The notes beneath the pieces are model-generated. The model saw nothing but the letters and a program-made list of their open reading frames with translations, did no database searches and had not been told where the DNA came from. A stretch of DNA of 56,055 bases from Methanolinea sp. (GTDB lineage: Archaea > Halobacteriota > Methanomicrobia > Methanomicrobiales > Methanospirillaceae): the NCBI GenBank assembly GCA_025453675.1, contig JALOPW010000008.1, positions 1 to 56,055 on the forward strand. The letters run 5' to 3'. Of the stretch, positions 35,147 through 43,590 are shown piece by piece. Each line of letters opens with the position of its first letter. Position 1 is the stretch's first letter. Position numbers and translations under genes: made by a program.

Positions 35147-36028
35147 ATGACGGAAATTCCCAGGGAAGAATACATTCTGAAATGCACCTCGGCATGTGCG
35201 GGGTGCAGCGACTCGCTCACCCTCCGGTACGTGCTGAAAGCGGCGGGACCGGAGACGGTGCTGGTGGTCCCTGCCTGCTGCACCAGCGTGATCCAGGGCA
35301 TCTATCCCCATACGGCCATGAATATTCCCGTGTACAACGTTGCATTCGCCGCGGCTGCCGCATGCGCCTCGGGAATGAGTGCGGCATTCCAGGCCGCAGG
35401 GAAGAAGGCCAACGTCATCGTCTACGCCGGTGACGGGGGAACGGTCGACATAGGGATCCAGGCCCTTTCCGGTGCATTCGAACGCGGCACGGACTTCCTC
35501 TACATATGTTACGACAACGAGGCCTATGGAAATACCGGAATGCAACGCTCCGGGGCTACCCCTGTGGGGGCGCGGACCACCACCACCCCCAGTGGTAAGA
35601 TCCAGGTCAAGAAAGACCTGGATGGCATAGTCGCCGCACACAATCCACCTTACATGGCCACCGCCTGTGCTGCATACCCGAAGGACCTTTTTTCAAAGGT
35701 GCAGAAGGCCCTGTCCATAAGGGGCCCGAAATTCATCCACGTGCTGGCCCCCTGCCCCCCCGGGTGGCGCTTCTCTTCTGAGAAGAGCGTGGAGATGGGG
35801 AAGCTGGCGGTGAGGTCCGGGATGTGGATCCTCTACGAGCGGGAGTTCGGGAAGGTCACCATCAACGGCCCTTCGAAAGCAGCCATGATCAAGCCCATAC
35901 CGCTCGAAGAATACCTGGAACCGCAGGGACGGTTCAAGGGGATCAGCAGCGAGGCAGTGGCCATGCTGAGATCACAGGCTGAACGGAATGCCATGCGCTT
36001 GAAGAAGGAGGAGGAAGGAATATGCTGA
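35147..36028 (+). CDS. porB: pyruvate:ferredoxin oxidoreductase subunit beta
   Basis: The 293-residue subunit holds the thiamine diphosphate site: VYAGDGGTVDIGIQALSGA (GDG motif, about residue 93) and DNEAYGNTGMQRSG. CACAGC (CTSACAGCSDS, about 14-19) plus later Cys residues bind an Fe-S cluster. The enzyme makes pyruvate from acetyl-CoA and CO2 in autotrophic methanogens. TTG at 35144 is a possible alternative start. A TATA-like ATTTATGG lies near 35090. It leads a four-gene operon with overlaps. Confidence 0.92.
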   Translation: MTEIPREEYILKCTSACAGCSDSLTLRYVLKAAGPETVLVVPACCTSVIQGIYPHTAMNIPVYNVAFAAAAACASGMSAAFQAAGKKANVIVYAGDGGTVDIGIQALSGAFERGTDFLYICYDNEAYGNTGMQRSGATPVGARTTTTPSGKIQVKKDLDGIVAAHNPPYMATACAAYPKDLFSKVQKALSIRGPKFIHVLAPCPPGWRFSSEKSVEMGKLAVRSGMWILYEREFGKVTINGPSKAAMIKPIPLEEYLEPQGRFKGISSEAVAMLRSQAERNAMRLKKEEEGIC

Positions 36029-37134
36029 CTGTCGCAACCGGGAACAAGGCCGTGGCGGCGGCGGTGAAGCAGGCCTGCCCGTCTGTCGTCGCAGCCTACC
36101 CCATCACCCCCCAGACTGAAATCGTGGAGCAGATCGCGGAGTACGTCACATCAGGGGAGCTGAAGAGCCAGTACATCCCCGTCGAGAGCGAGCATTCGGC
36201 CATGGCTGCCTGCATAGGGGCTGGCGTGACCGGGGTGCGGACCTTTACCGCGACAAGCTCCCACGGCCTCCACTACATGCACGAGATGGTCAACTGGGCG
36301 GCAGGGGCGAGGCTTCCCATCGTCATGGCCAACGTGAACCGGGCGCTCGGGCCCGGGTGGAATATCTGGGCAGAGCATACCGACGCATTCCAGGAGAGGG
36401 ATACCGGGTGGCTCCAGGTGTACGTGGCATCTGTCCAGGAGGCCTATGACGCCACCCTGATGGCGTTTCGCATCGCCGAGCATGAGTCGGTCCTCCTCCC
36501 GGTGATGGTCAATCTGGATGGCTTTCTCCTCTCCCACAGCATGCAGCCCCTGCAGAGCGTGGATATCGGGGATTTCATCCCCCCCATCCACCTCCCGCAT
36601 GCGATTGATATTTCAGATCCCACGAGTTATGGCACCCTGACCGGACCAAACGACTACTTCCGCCTCCGCTGGGACATCGAGCGGTCCATGCGGGATTCCG
36701 TTCCTGTTATCCGGGAGACACAGGAAGAGTTCGCCAGGAGATTCGGCAGAAAGTACGACTTTGTGGAGGAGTATCGCTGCGACGATGCGGAGGTGGTGGT
36801 GATCGCCATGGGGACGCTTGGAAAGGAGGCCGAGGTGGCCGTGGATCTCCTCCGGAGGGAGGGTCTGAAGGCCGGGAGCATGCGTATCAGGTGGCTCCGC
36901 CCGTTCCCGCGCATCGACCTCTCCGGGAAAGAGGTGGTGGTCATCGATCGCGATTACTCGTTTGGATTTGGAGGGGTGATCGCGCGCAGCCTGGCAGCGA
37001 CCGAGGGCGTGACCCCCTTCTCGGTGATCGCAGGCCTGGGCGGCCAGGAAGTCACCTACGATGATATCGCAGGGTTTGTGCGGGGGAGAAGACCGGGAGA
37101 GGAACTCTGGTTCGGGGTGAACGGCCATGTTTGA
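36022..37134 (+). CDS. porA: pyruvate:ferredoxin oxidoreductase subunit alpha
   Basis: The 370-residue subunit begins MLTVATGNKAVAAAVKQACP, followed by AAYPITPQTEIVEQIAEYV and VESEHSAMAACIGA, which form the pyrimidine side of the cofactor site. RTFTATSSHGLHYMHEM (about residue 72) and the C-terminal domain (ASMG-like VVIAMGTLGKEAEVAVDLL) complete the family pattern. It overlaps porB by 7 bases and porG by 8 bases. Size and sequence favour pyruvate over 2-oxoisovalerate oxidoreductase. Confidence 0.92.
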   Translation: MLTVATGNKAVAAAVKQACPSVVAAYPITPQTEIVEQIAEYVTSGELKSQYIPVESEHSAMAACIGAGVTGVRTFTATSSHGLHYMHEMVNWAAGARLPIVMANVNRALGPGWNIWAEHTDAFQERDTGWLQVYVASVQEAYDATLMAFRIAEHESVLLPVMVNLDGFLLSHSMQPLQSVDIGDFIPPIHLPHAIDISDPTSYGTLTGPNDYFRLRWDIERSMRDSVPVIRETQEEFARRFGRKYDFVEEYRCDDAEVVVIAMGTLGKEAEVAVDLLRREGLKAGSMRIRWLRPFPRIDLSGKEVVVIDRDYSFGFGGVIARSLAATEGVTPFSVIAGLGGQEVTYDDIAGFVRGRRPGEELWFGVNGHV

Positions 37135-37654
37135 AGTCCGCATCCACTCCAGGGGCGGCCAGGGCGGGGTCACCGCAGCCCGGCTCCTGGCTCTTGCGGC
37201 CATACGAGACGGGAAGTATGCCACTGCCTGCCCATTCTACGGGGCTGAGCGCAGGGGAGCCGCAGTGGTCTCCTACGTGCGCATCGATGACCGCCCCATA
37301 CGGGTGTACAGCCAGATCCGGCACCCCGACCTGGTCCTGGTCCTGGATCCGAGCGTGATGGAGGTCGTGGACGTGCTGCAGGGGATGAAAGAGGGCGGGC
37401 GCGTGCTCATGAACGGGAGTGAGCCCCGCGAAATGAAGGGCATCCCAACCTTTGCCGTCGATCTCACCGGCATCGCCCTCCGGGAACGCCTGGTGGTGGC
37501 GGGAAGCCCCATCCTGAATACCCCGGTTCTGGGGGCGCTCGCAAAGATGGGGATCATCACCATGGAGTCTGCAAAAATGGCCATCAAAGAGATGTTTTCA
37601 GATCAGAGGAATGTGACTGCTGCAGAAGCAGCCTACGCGGAGCTGATCGCATGA
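37127..37654 (+). CDS. porG: pyruvate:ferredoxin oxidoreductase subunit gamma
   Basis: The 175-residue subunit has RIHSRGGQGGVTAARLLA at the N-terminus, the hallmark of the gamma domain, then FYGAERRGAAVVSYVRID and NTPVLGALAKMG. It binds coenzyme A-related elements and links to the delta ferredoxin. It overlaps porD by 4 bases (ATGA). Confidence 0.93.
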   Translation: MFEVRIHSRGGQGGVTAARLLALAAIRDGKYATACPFYGAERRGAAVVSYVRIDDRPIRVYSQIRHPDLVLVLDPSVMEVVDVLQGMKEGGRVLMNGSEPREMKGIPTFAVDLTGIALRERLVVAGSPILNTPVLGALAKMGIITMESAKMAIKEMFSDQRNVTAAEAAYAELIA

Positions 37655-37902
37655 CCACCAGGGCCCGCCTGGCCATCAGCAGGCCCACCTCCGGTGCCTG
37701 CGGAAAGACAGGCTCGTGGAGGGTGTTCCGGCCCGTCATTGATCGGGAGAAGTGCAACTCCTGCGGAATCTGCGCCATGTTCTGCCCGGACGGGGTGATC
37801 TCTGAAGATATACAGATCGACCTCGACTTCTGCAAGGGGTGCGGAATCTGCGCCAACGAATGCCCCAAGAAGGCCATCAGCATGGAGAGGGAGGAGAAAT
37901 AG
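37651..37902 (+). CDS. porD: pyruvate:ferredoxin oxidoreductase subunit delta (2[4Fe-4S] ferredoxin)
   Basis: The 83-residue subunit carries two ferredoxin motifs, CNSCGICAMFCP (about residue 35) and CKGCGICANECP (about 61), each binding a [4Fe-4S] cluster. It passes electrons between the catalytic subunits and soluble ferredoxin. The operon order is B-A-G-D. Confidence 0.93.
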   Translation: MTTRARLAISRPTSGACGKTGSWRVFRPVIDREKCNSCGICAMFCPDGVISEDIQIDLDFCKGCGICANECPKKAISMEREEK

Positions 37903-38002
37903 GAAGTCCCTGCCCGGCACATTCCCCCTCTTTTCTGCACTCCGCGGCATCCTCTTCCCATCCCTCTATAGCCATTCCCGCACTATATCCGGCATTTTTC
38001 GA

Positions 38003-38070
38003 ATGTAAATGGCTTCGCCATTTTCATGATGTATGTCCGAAATCCTGAAAGGAGTTCATAGTGTGTCCTA
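38003..38070 (+). repeat. dispersed hairpin element, type A, copy 2
   Basis: The element reads ATGTAAATGGC-TTC-GCCATTTTCAT (one stem mismatch), then the type A tail through GGAGTTCATAGTGTG. It is in direct tandem with copy 3 at a 68-base period, downstream of porD. The stretch 37903-38002 before it has no recognisable gene. Confidence 0.85.
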
Positions 38071-38140
38071 ATGAAAATGGCTTCGCCATTTTCATGATGT
38101 ATGTCCAAAATCCTGAAAGGAGTTCATAGTGTGTTGGTAT
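38071..38140 (+). repeat. dispersed hairpin element, type A, copy 3
   Basis: It has a perfect 11-bp stem, the same TTC loop and the same tail as copies 1 and 2, with only a few base changes. Its TTGGTAT end matches copy 1 and runs directly into a type B element. Confidence 0.85.
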
Positions 38141-38205
38141 GAAAACCGCATCCGCATTTTTCATCAGGGGGGCATGTGACCCTGCAGTCTCATGTGAGTT
38201 TTGAG
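38139..38205 (+). repeat. dispersed hairpin element, type B, copy 1
   Basis: An imperfect hairpin (ATGAAAACCGC / GCATTTTTCAT) is followed by the type B tail CAGGGGGGCATGTGACCC, then AGTCTCATGTG and a T-run. The tail matches those at 44940-44977 (opposite strand) and 55146-55187. It ends 20 bases from the stop of the convergent zinc-ribbon gene. Confidence 0.8.
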
Positions 38206-38224
38206 AGAGGTGAGAGCGCGGCCT

Positions 38225-38593
38225 CTACTCTTCCTGCTCTATGGGGCACTGTGCGATATATTCGAGGTTGAACTTGTAGAAGTGCGTAAACCCGCAGTTC
38301 CTGCACCGGACCGTGAAATGGTTGCACCCGATAGCCAGGTCGTGGGGCCCGTGTACCTTGCAGTTCCTGCAGGTTGCTTCTGTGAGCAGGTTCCACAGGT
38401 CATAGCAGCCGATCCTGGTGAAGCTTCCCGGTTTGTTCACGTCCTGAATCCTGGGAACAAAGATCCGGGTGGCGCCACATTGGCTGCAGGAGACCTGTGC
38501 CTGGTAGGGTACGGCCTTGATGACCTGGTCCGCTTCCTTTCCGCAGTGATAGCAGGTAGTCCTGTAGGTGGTGAAAATGAACCGGTCGTGCAT
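38225..38593 (-). CDS. multi zinc-ribbon protein of unknown function
   Basis: This 122-residue protein has four CxxC pairs: CYHC (about residue 14), CSQC (about 35), CRNC (about 75) and CRNC (about 97). They could form two zinc ribbons. The rest is rich in aromatic residues. I do not recognise a named family. A TATA-like TCTTTTATCC on the minus strand at 38617-38626 is about 28 bases before the ATG, implying a leaderless mRNA. Confidence 0.7.
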   Translation of the reverse strand: MHDRFIFTTYRTTCYHCGKEADQVIKAVPYQAQVSCSQCGATRIFVPRIQDVNKPGSFTRIGCYDLWNLLTEATCRNCKVHGPHDLAIGCNHFTVRCRNCGFTHFYKFNLEYIAQCPIEQEE

Positions 38594-38692
38594 GTATCAA
38601 GTGTCAACGCGGCTGGATAAAAGATTCCCTCCCGGGTGGGGAGGGATGTTTCCGGATATGGTCTCTGAAAAAATGTTGTGTGGGCCGGGGGA

Positions 38693-40351
38693 TCAGTAGT
38701 CTCCCATGCCGCCCATGTCGCCCATGCCGCCCATGCCGCCCATGCCTCCGCCCGGAGGCATACCCTGGGGAGCTGCAGACTTGGATGCAGCGATCACGTC
38801 GTCAATGCGGAGGATCATGGTGGCTGCCTCTGCGGCGCTCGCAACCGCCTGGGTCTTTACACGGAGGGGCTCCACGACACCGGACTTCAGCATGTCCTCG
38901 GCTTTGCCCTCGAAGACATTGAGACCGTAGGTCTTCTTACCCTTCTCGTGGGCTGCCCGGAGCTCCACCAGCATGTCAATGGGGTCGAGACCGGCGTTCT
39001 CGGCGAGGGTGCGGGGGATGATCTCGAGCGCGCTCGCAAAGGCCTCGATGGCCAGTTGCGCACGTCCGCCCACGCTTGCCGCGTACTCGCGGAGGCGCAG
39101 CGAGAGCTCGATCTCGGGTGCTCCACCGCCGGCGACCAGTTTCTTGTCCTCGAAGACCACGGAGACGACCCGCAGTGCATCCTCGATGGCACGCTCGAGC
39201 TCGTCTACGACGTGCTCGGTACCTCCCCTTACCATGATGGAGACGGCTTTCGGGTTCTTACACTCTTCGACAAAGATCATCTCCTCGCCGGAGATCTTGC
39301 GCTCCTCGACGGTGCCGGCAAACCCAAGCTCCTCCTTGCTGATGGCATCGATGCTCGAGACCATGCTGCCGCCGGTCGCCCGGGCCAGTTTCTCCATGTC
39401 ACTCTTCTTGACCCTGCGGATGGAGAAGATGCCAGCCTTTGCAAGGTAGTGCTGGGCGATGTCATCGATACCCTTCTGGCAGAAGAGGACGTTTGCACCG
39501 GAGGCAACGATCTTGTCCACAATGCCCTTGATCATCCGCTCCTCCTCGTCCAGGAACGCCTGGAGCTGGTCGGGGCTGGTGATGTTGATTTCGGCATCCA
39601 CCTCGGTCTTCTTGAACTCCACCGCGGCGTTCAGCAGGAGGATTCTGGCACTCTTCACCTTGCGGGGCATCCCGGGGTGCACGCGCTCCTTGTCGATGAG
39701 TACGCCCTCGATGATCTCGCAGTCATCGATGGACCCGCCCACCTTCTTCTCCACCTTGATGTAGTCCTTGTCCACAGTGCCATCCTCATCTGCGACCATG
39801 GTCACTGCCTTGACTACCAGGTCACAGATCTTCTCCCTTGACCCCTCCGCGCCCTTTCCGGTCATGGCGGTCTCGGCGATCTTCTTCAGCATGGCGGTGT
39901 CTTTTGGCTTGATCGTCACCGCGATGCTCTTCAGGATCTCCTGGGCCTTCTCTGCAGCCATGCGATACCCGTGAGCGATCACGGTGGGGTGGACGTCCTG
40001 CTCCAGGAGGTCCTCGGCCTTCTTCAGGAGCTCTCCCGCGATGACCACCGCGGTGGTGGTCCCGTCGCCGACCTCGTCATCCTGGGTCTTGGCGATCTCC
40101 ACCATCATCTTGGCGGCAGGGTGCTCGATGTCCATCTCTTTTAAGATGGTGACCCCGTCGTTGGTGATGACCACATCGCCGATGGTGTCTACGAGCATTT
40201 TGTCCATGCCCTTCGGACCGAGAGTGGTCCGGACTGCGCTCGCCACAGCCTTGGCTGCGGTGATGTTCATGCCCTGTGCGTCACGTCCACGGGTACGTGA
40301 ACTTCCTTCTTTCAGGATGAGAATCGGTTGTCCTCCAAGTTGCTGCGACAT
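38693..40351 (-). CDS. thermosome subunit (group II chaperonin)
   Basis: The 552-residue chaperonin folds proteins in a double ring in the cytoplasm. It has [13 protein letters not shown] (about residue 42), [34 protein letters not shown] with the catalytic Asp (about 96), and [17 protein letters not shown] (about 404). It ends in the Gly/Met-rich tail [19 protein letters not shown]. Its TATA box overlaps the stop codon of the upstream COG1395 gene, so it has its own promoter and a short leader of about 20 bases with GGTGA before the ATG. Confidence 0.97.
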   Translation of the reverse strand: MSQQLGGQPILILKEGSSRTRGRDAQGMNITAAKAVASAVRTTLGPKGMDKMLVDTIGDVVITNDGVTILKEMDIEHPAAKMMVEIAKTQDDEVGDGTTTAVVIAGELLKKAEDLLEQDVHPTVIAHGYRMAAEKAQEILKSIAVTIKPKDTAMLKKIAETAMTGKGAEGSREKICDLVVKAVTMVADEDGTVDKDYIKVEKKVGGSIDDCEIIEGVLIDKERVHPGMPRKVKSARILLLNAAVEFKKTEVDAEINITSPDQLQAFLDEEERMIKGIVDKIVASGANVLFCQKGIDDIAQHYLAKAGIFSIRRVKKSDMEKLARATGGSMVSSIDAISKEELGFAGTVEERKISGEEMIFVEECKNPKAVSIMVRGGTEHVVDELERAIEDALRVVSVVFEDKKLVAGGGAPEIELSLRLREYAASVGGRAQLAIEAFASALEIIPRTLAENAGLDPIDMLVELRAAHEKGKKTYGLNVFEGKAEDMLKSGVVEPLRVKTQAVASAAEAATMILRIDDVIAASKSAAPQGMPPGGGMGGMGGMGDMGGMGDY

Positions 40352-40391
40352 TGCTATTCACCACGTGTAGCGATAAAATTGGTTATTGGTT

Positions 40392-40403
40392 CTATATAAA
40401 AAT
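40392..40403 (-). promoter_or_regulatory. TATA box of the thermosome gene
   Basis: On the minus strand this reads ATTTTTATATAG. Its centre is about 46 bases before the ATG, leaving a leader of about 20 bases. Its 3'-most base on the plus strand touches the TAA of the upstream gene. Confidence 0.6.
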
Positions 40404-41320
40404 TATGATTTGCTGATGAGCTGAATCAGCTCTTCCCCGTCTTCCAGGGCTAAAAGGCGCTGTTCCCCGATGACCAGGGTTTTCCCAATCTTCTTCTGTT
40501 TGGCATAATCCGTGAGGACACACATGGCATGCATGCCAGCGACCTGGGAGATGTTCCCAATGAGTGCAGCGCGTTTCACCACTTTCTGGGAAGAGCCGTA
40601 CCCGGTGAGGATGGCGTGATCAGAGATCTCGATCAATGCCTGGAACGGAGCCCTGTGCATCGCGTGAAGTGTCACCCCGATTCGCTGCAGGAATCCCATG
40701 GGTGCCGCCTCCTCCTGGTGTTCAGGCCCCTCCTCGAAGGCGGAACGGTACTCGAGAAGGTCGATACTCTTCACGAGGGGCGCGTCGAAGATCTCTTCGA
40801 TCTTCTGTGCCACCTCGAGCGTGGTCCCCATGCCGCTCTCGTACTTGCTGATGGCCCTCCTGGATACCCCCAGGAGGTTGCCCATATCCCCGAGCGAGAA
40901 GTTCATCTTCTCCCGGAGTTCCCGGAGCACCTCTCCGTTGATGTTCACGTAGAGGCCGCCCGGCGAGGCATATACGAGGGGAGGAGTCCCTTCCACGAAT
41001 GCGTCATACAGGGTAGCGGCACTGATTGCAAAGATGCCGTACCTGACGTAGACCGCTCCGCGCTCCAGTTCGGCATCCCGGGCCCGGTCACCGATGATAA
41101 GGGGTGCCCCTTTGAGGTACCTGGCAATGTGGTCCAGGTCCCGGGCCACCTCCTCGCTGACGCTGTCGATATGGGAGACCACCTTGATCACCAGGATCAT
41201 GTCCCGGTGGCTGGCGATGAGGTCGAAACTCCGGGGCCTCATGCTGAACCGTTCCGATACCCGGAACCCCGCCATCAGTAATACGCTCGTCACGGTGGAG
41301 AGAAGGCGTTCCTGTGTCAT
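40403..41320 (-). CDS. archaeal HTH-type transcriptional regulator, COG1395-like
   Basis: The 305-residue protein has an N-terminal domain with FDLIASHRDMILVIKVVSHIDSV, reminiscent of a nuclease-like fold used for ligand or protein contacts. A central XRE-type helix-turn-helix follows (MNFSLGDMGNLLGVSRRAISKYESG, about residues 137-161). The C-terminal 130 residues are unassigned. The frame opens at 41419 but overlaps tiaS; ATG 41320 (MTQERLL) is the family-like start and is placed 36 bases from a TATA box. The thermosome gene next to it may be a target, which is only a guess from position. Confidence 0.8.
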   Translation of the reverse strand: MTQERLLSTVTSVLLMAGFRVSERFSMRPRSFDLIASHRDMILVIKVVSHIDSVSEEVARDLDHIARYLKGAPLIIGDRARDAELERGAVYVRYGIFAISAATLYDAFVEGTPPLVYASPGGLYVNINGEVLRELREKMNFSLGDMGNLLGVSRRAISKYESGMGTTLEVAQKIEEIFDAPLVKSIDLLEYRSAFEEGPEHQEEAAPMGFLQRIGVTLHAMHRAPFQALIEISDHAILTGYGSSQKVVKRAALIGNISQVAGMHAMCVLTDYAKQKKIGKTLVIGEQRLLALEDGEELIQLISKS

Positions 41321-41350
41321 CCCACTACGAATGGATTTAGCCTGACCTGA

Positions 41351-41360
41351 TATATATAAT
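41351..41360 (-). promoter_or_regulatory. TATA box between the COG1395 gene and tiaS
   Basis: TATATATAAT (minus strand ATTATATATA) sits 36 bases before the regulator's ATG, giving a leader of about 10 bases. It is only about 14 bases before the tiaS ATG, too close to serve that gene in the normal way. Confidence 0.5.
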
Positions 41361-41369
41361 AGGCTGAAC

Positions 41370-42617
41370 ATGCGCATCGGCATCGACGATACTGACTCCC
41401 CTCGGGGGATGTGCACCACCTACCTTGGGGCGGTGTTGATCAGGAGGCTGTCCCGGGCAGGGATCGCGGTCCGGCAGGCAAGGCTGGTGCGTCTGAACCC
41501 GAATGTCCCATGGAAGACCAGGGGAAATGCAGCCGTCTGCATCGAGGCTGCCGGGTCCCCCCGCGAGGCGTTCCGCCTGGCCTGCAGTACCGTGGAGGAG
41601 TATGCGGACCTCGCCCATGAACACACCCATCCGGGGGTGGTGGTATCAGATGAGGAACTACCCTCCGGGTTTTACCAGAGAGCGGTGCAGGGGTTCTGCA
41701 CCCTCCCTGAAGCACTGGAGATCATCGGGAATGCCGGAGCGCTCTCCAAGGGTTATAAGAAGAAGATGGGCCTGATCGGTGCCACTGCTGCGGTGAGCAG
41801 TTATTTTGATGATGCCACGTACGAGATCCTGGCCTATCGCGACCGCTCCTGCTGGGGCACCCCGCGGTTGGTGGAGAGAGAGAGCCTCTTTGCCGCTGAT
41901 CTGCACACGTATCCTCATACCTGGGACACGGTCGACCGGGAGAACGGCGTGGTGGTCTGTGTCCCCCACACCCCCGACCCTGTCCTCTTCGGTATCAGGG
42001 GGGAGCGTCCGGGGTGGGTGGCACTGGCAAGGGAGGAGGTGATCTCTGAGAGACCATCCCTTGAGCAGGTCTGGATCACCAACCAGGGGACAGATGCCCA
42101 CCTGATACCGGGGATATCACCCGAGCTCCAGGAAGGGTGCTCGTACCTGCTGGCCGGGACCGTGGCATCGGTCCCCCGGACCTTCAAGGGGGGCCACGTC
42201 TCCGTACTCATGACCTGGGGGAATCAATCGCTCACCTGCATGGCCTACGAGCCCACCAAGGGTTTCCGCGAGGTGGTGAGGGCGTTGCTCCCGGGAGACC
42301 GGTTGAGGGTGGCAGGGAGCTACAAGAAGGGGAGCATCAACCTGGAGAAGCTCCAGGTCCTCTCTGCACCAGAAGGGGCGGTGTGCATGCCGCCGGTGTG
42401 CGAACGCTGCGGAAAGAGAATGACCAGTGCAGGGACGATGAAAGGCTACAAGTGCCGCCGGTGCGGGGGGAGGGGCCGGGAACCGGAGACCGTGATGATT
42501 CCCCGCACCATAACACCCGGGTGGTACGAGGTCCCGCCGACCGCCCGACGGCACCTTGCCCGCCCGCTGTGCAGGGGTGTCAGGGAAGACCTCCTCTCCC
42601 TGGTGCCTGCCCCCTGA
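41370..42617 (+). CDS. tiaS: tRNA(Ile2) 2-agmatinylcytidine synthetase
   Basis: TiaS attaches agmatine to C34 of tRNA-Ile(CAU) so that it reads AUA. The 415-residue protein starts MRIGIDDTDSPRGMCTTYLG, the typical ATP-binding kinase-like N-terminus. It has LVRLNPNVPWKTRGNAA (about residue 40), HEHTHPGVVV, an OB-fold region (VASVPRTFKGGHVSV, about 268) and a C-terminal zinc ribbon, CERCGKRM with YKCRRCGGRG (about 347-370). It precedes a deoxyhypusine synthase gene by 43 bases. Confidence 0.95.
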   Translation: MRIGIDDTDSPRGMCTTYLGAVLIRRLSRAGIAVRQARLVRLNPNVPWKTRGNAAVCIEAAGSPREAFRLACSTVEEYADLAHEHTHPGVVVSDEELPSGFYQRAVQGFCTLPEALEIIGNAGALSKGYKKKMGLIGATAAVSSYFDDATYEILAYRDRSCWGTPRLVERESLFAADLHTYPHTWDTVDRENGVVVCVPHTPDPVLFGIRGERPGWVALAREEVISERPSLEQVWITNQGTDAHLIPGISPELQEGCSYLLAGTVASVPRTFKGGHVSVLMTWGNQSLTCMAYEPTKGFREVVRALLPGDRLRVAGSYKKGSINLEKLQVLSAPEGAVCMPPVCERCGKRMTSAGTMKGYKCRRCGGRGREPETVMIPRTITPGWYEVPPTARRHLARPLCRGVREDLLSLVPAP

Positions 42618-42660
42618 AGGGAACGAAGGACTATCTCTTCTCCATTCCATACCCTGATCC

Positions 42661-43590
42661 ATGCAATGCGGGGAGCCGGTTGAGCAGGTCGCACTCCGCC
42701 CTGGGATGACTGTCGGTGAGCTGGTCTCTGCCCTGGGACGTGCGGGAGCCTACAACGGGGGTGCGCTTGCCCGGGCGGCAGGGGTCTACGAGGCCATGCT
42801 CCGGGATGACCAGGTGGTGAAGTTCATGGGGCTTGCGGGGGCCATGGTCCCGGCCGGGATGGGCAGGATCGTCAGCGACCTTATAGACCGGGGGCACGTG
42901 GACGTGCTGGTCTCCACCGGGGCCAATCTCACCCATGATATCATCGAGGCCCTGGGCTGCAGGCATTACCACGGGTCGTCCTGCTGCTCGGACGTCGAGC
43001 TCCGCCAGGAGGAGATCAACCGGATCTACGACGTGTTCCTCCCAAACAATGCGTTCGTGCAGTTCGAGGAGTTCATGCAGGGGGTCTTCTCTGATCTCTC
43101 TCCCGGTGCTCCCCTCACCATCCGCGATCTCCTTGCCACCCTTGGCCGTGCCCTCCCCTCAGGGATCCTGGCTTCCGCGGCGAGGAATGAAGTCCCGGTC
43201 TACTGTCCCGCACTTGCCGATTCGATGATAGGACTCCAGTACTGGCTCTTCTCACAGACCCACCGTATCACCGTGGACGCATTCCTTGACATGCAGCCTC
43301 TCCTTTCCACCTGCTTTGATGCCCAAAAAGCAGGGGCGCTTCTCATCGGAGGGGGGGTTCCCAAGAACTTCATCCTCCAGAGCATGCTGATGACGCCGAG
43401 AGGATTCGATTACGCGGTGCAGCTGACTGGTGACCGCCCCGATCTCGGTGGGCTCTCGGGGGCCACACTCGATGAAGCCCGCTCCTGGGGCAAGATCACC
43501 GAGGCCGCCAGTGCGGTCACCGTGTACGGGGATGCCACCATCACCTTCCCCCTGCTCGTGGCGGCGGTGATGGAGAGGATAGACGTATGA
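42661..43590 (+). CDS. dys: deoxyhypusine synthase
   Basis: The enzyme transfers a butylamine group from spermidine to a lysine of initiation factor aIF5A. The 309-residue protein has VSTGANLTHDIIEALG (NAD and substrate site, about residue 84), GGGVPKNFILQ (about 232) and SGATLDEARSWGKI (about 271-284), whose Lys aligns with the lysine that carries the intermediate. Its 3' end overlaps pyrF by 4 bases. Together with TiaS it forms a pair of translation-related enzymes that consume agmatine or an agmatine-derived polyamine. Confidence 0.92.
   Translation: MQCGEPVEQVALRPGMTVGELVSALGRAGAYNGGALARAAGVYEAMLRDDQVVKFMGLAGAMVPAGMGRIVSDLIDRGHVDVLVSTGANLTHDIIEALGCRHYHGSSCCSDVELRQEEINRIYDVFLPNNAFVQFEEFMQGVFSDLSPGAPLTIRDLLATLGRALPSGILASAARNEVPVYCPALADSMIGLQYWLFSQTHRITVDAFLDMQPLLSTCFDAQKAGALLIGGGVPKNFILQSMLMTPRGFDYAVQLTGDRPDLGGLSGATLDEARSWGKITEAASAVTVYGDATITFPLLVAAVMERIDV

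Noticed and set aside
38003-38140. CRISPR array
   Set aside because: There are only two tandem units, with no distinct spacers and no cas genes.
38139-38205. Tiny proteins encoded by the repeats (MKTASAFFIRG, MKTAFAVFIRGGM)
   Set aside because: The shared peptide follows from the palindromic DNA, copy 3 lacks the ATG, and stems covary rather than codons, so a structural role fits better.
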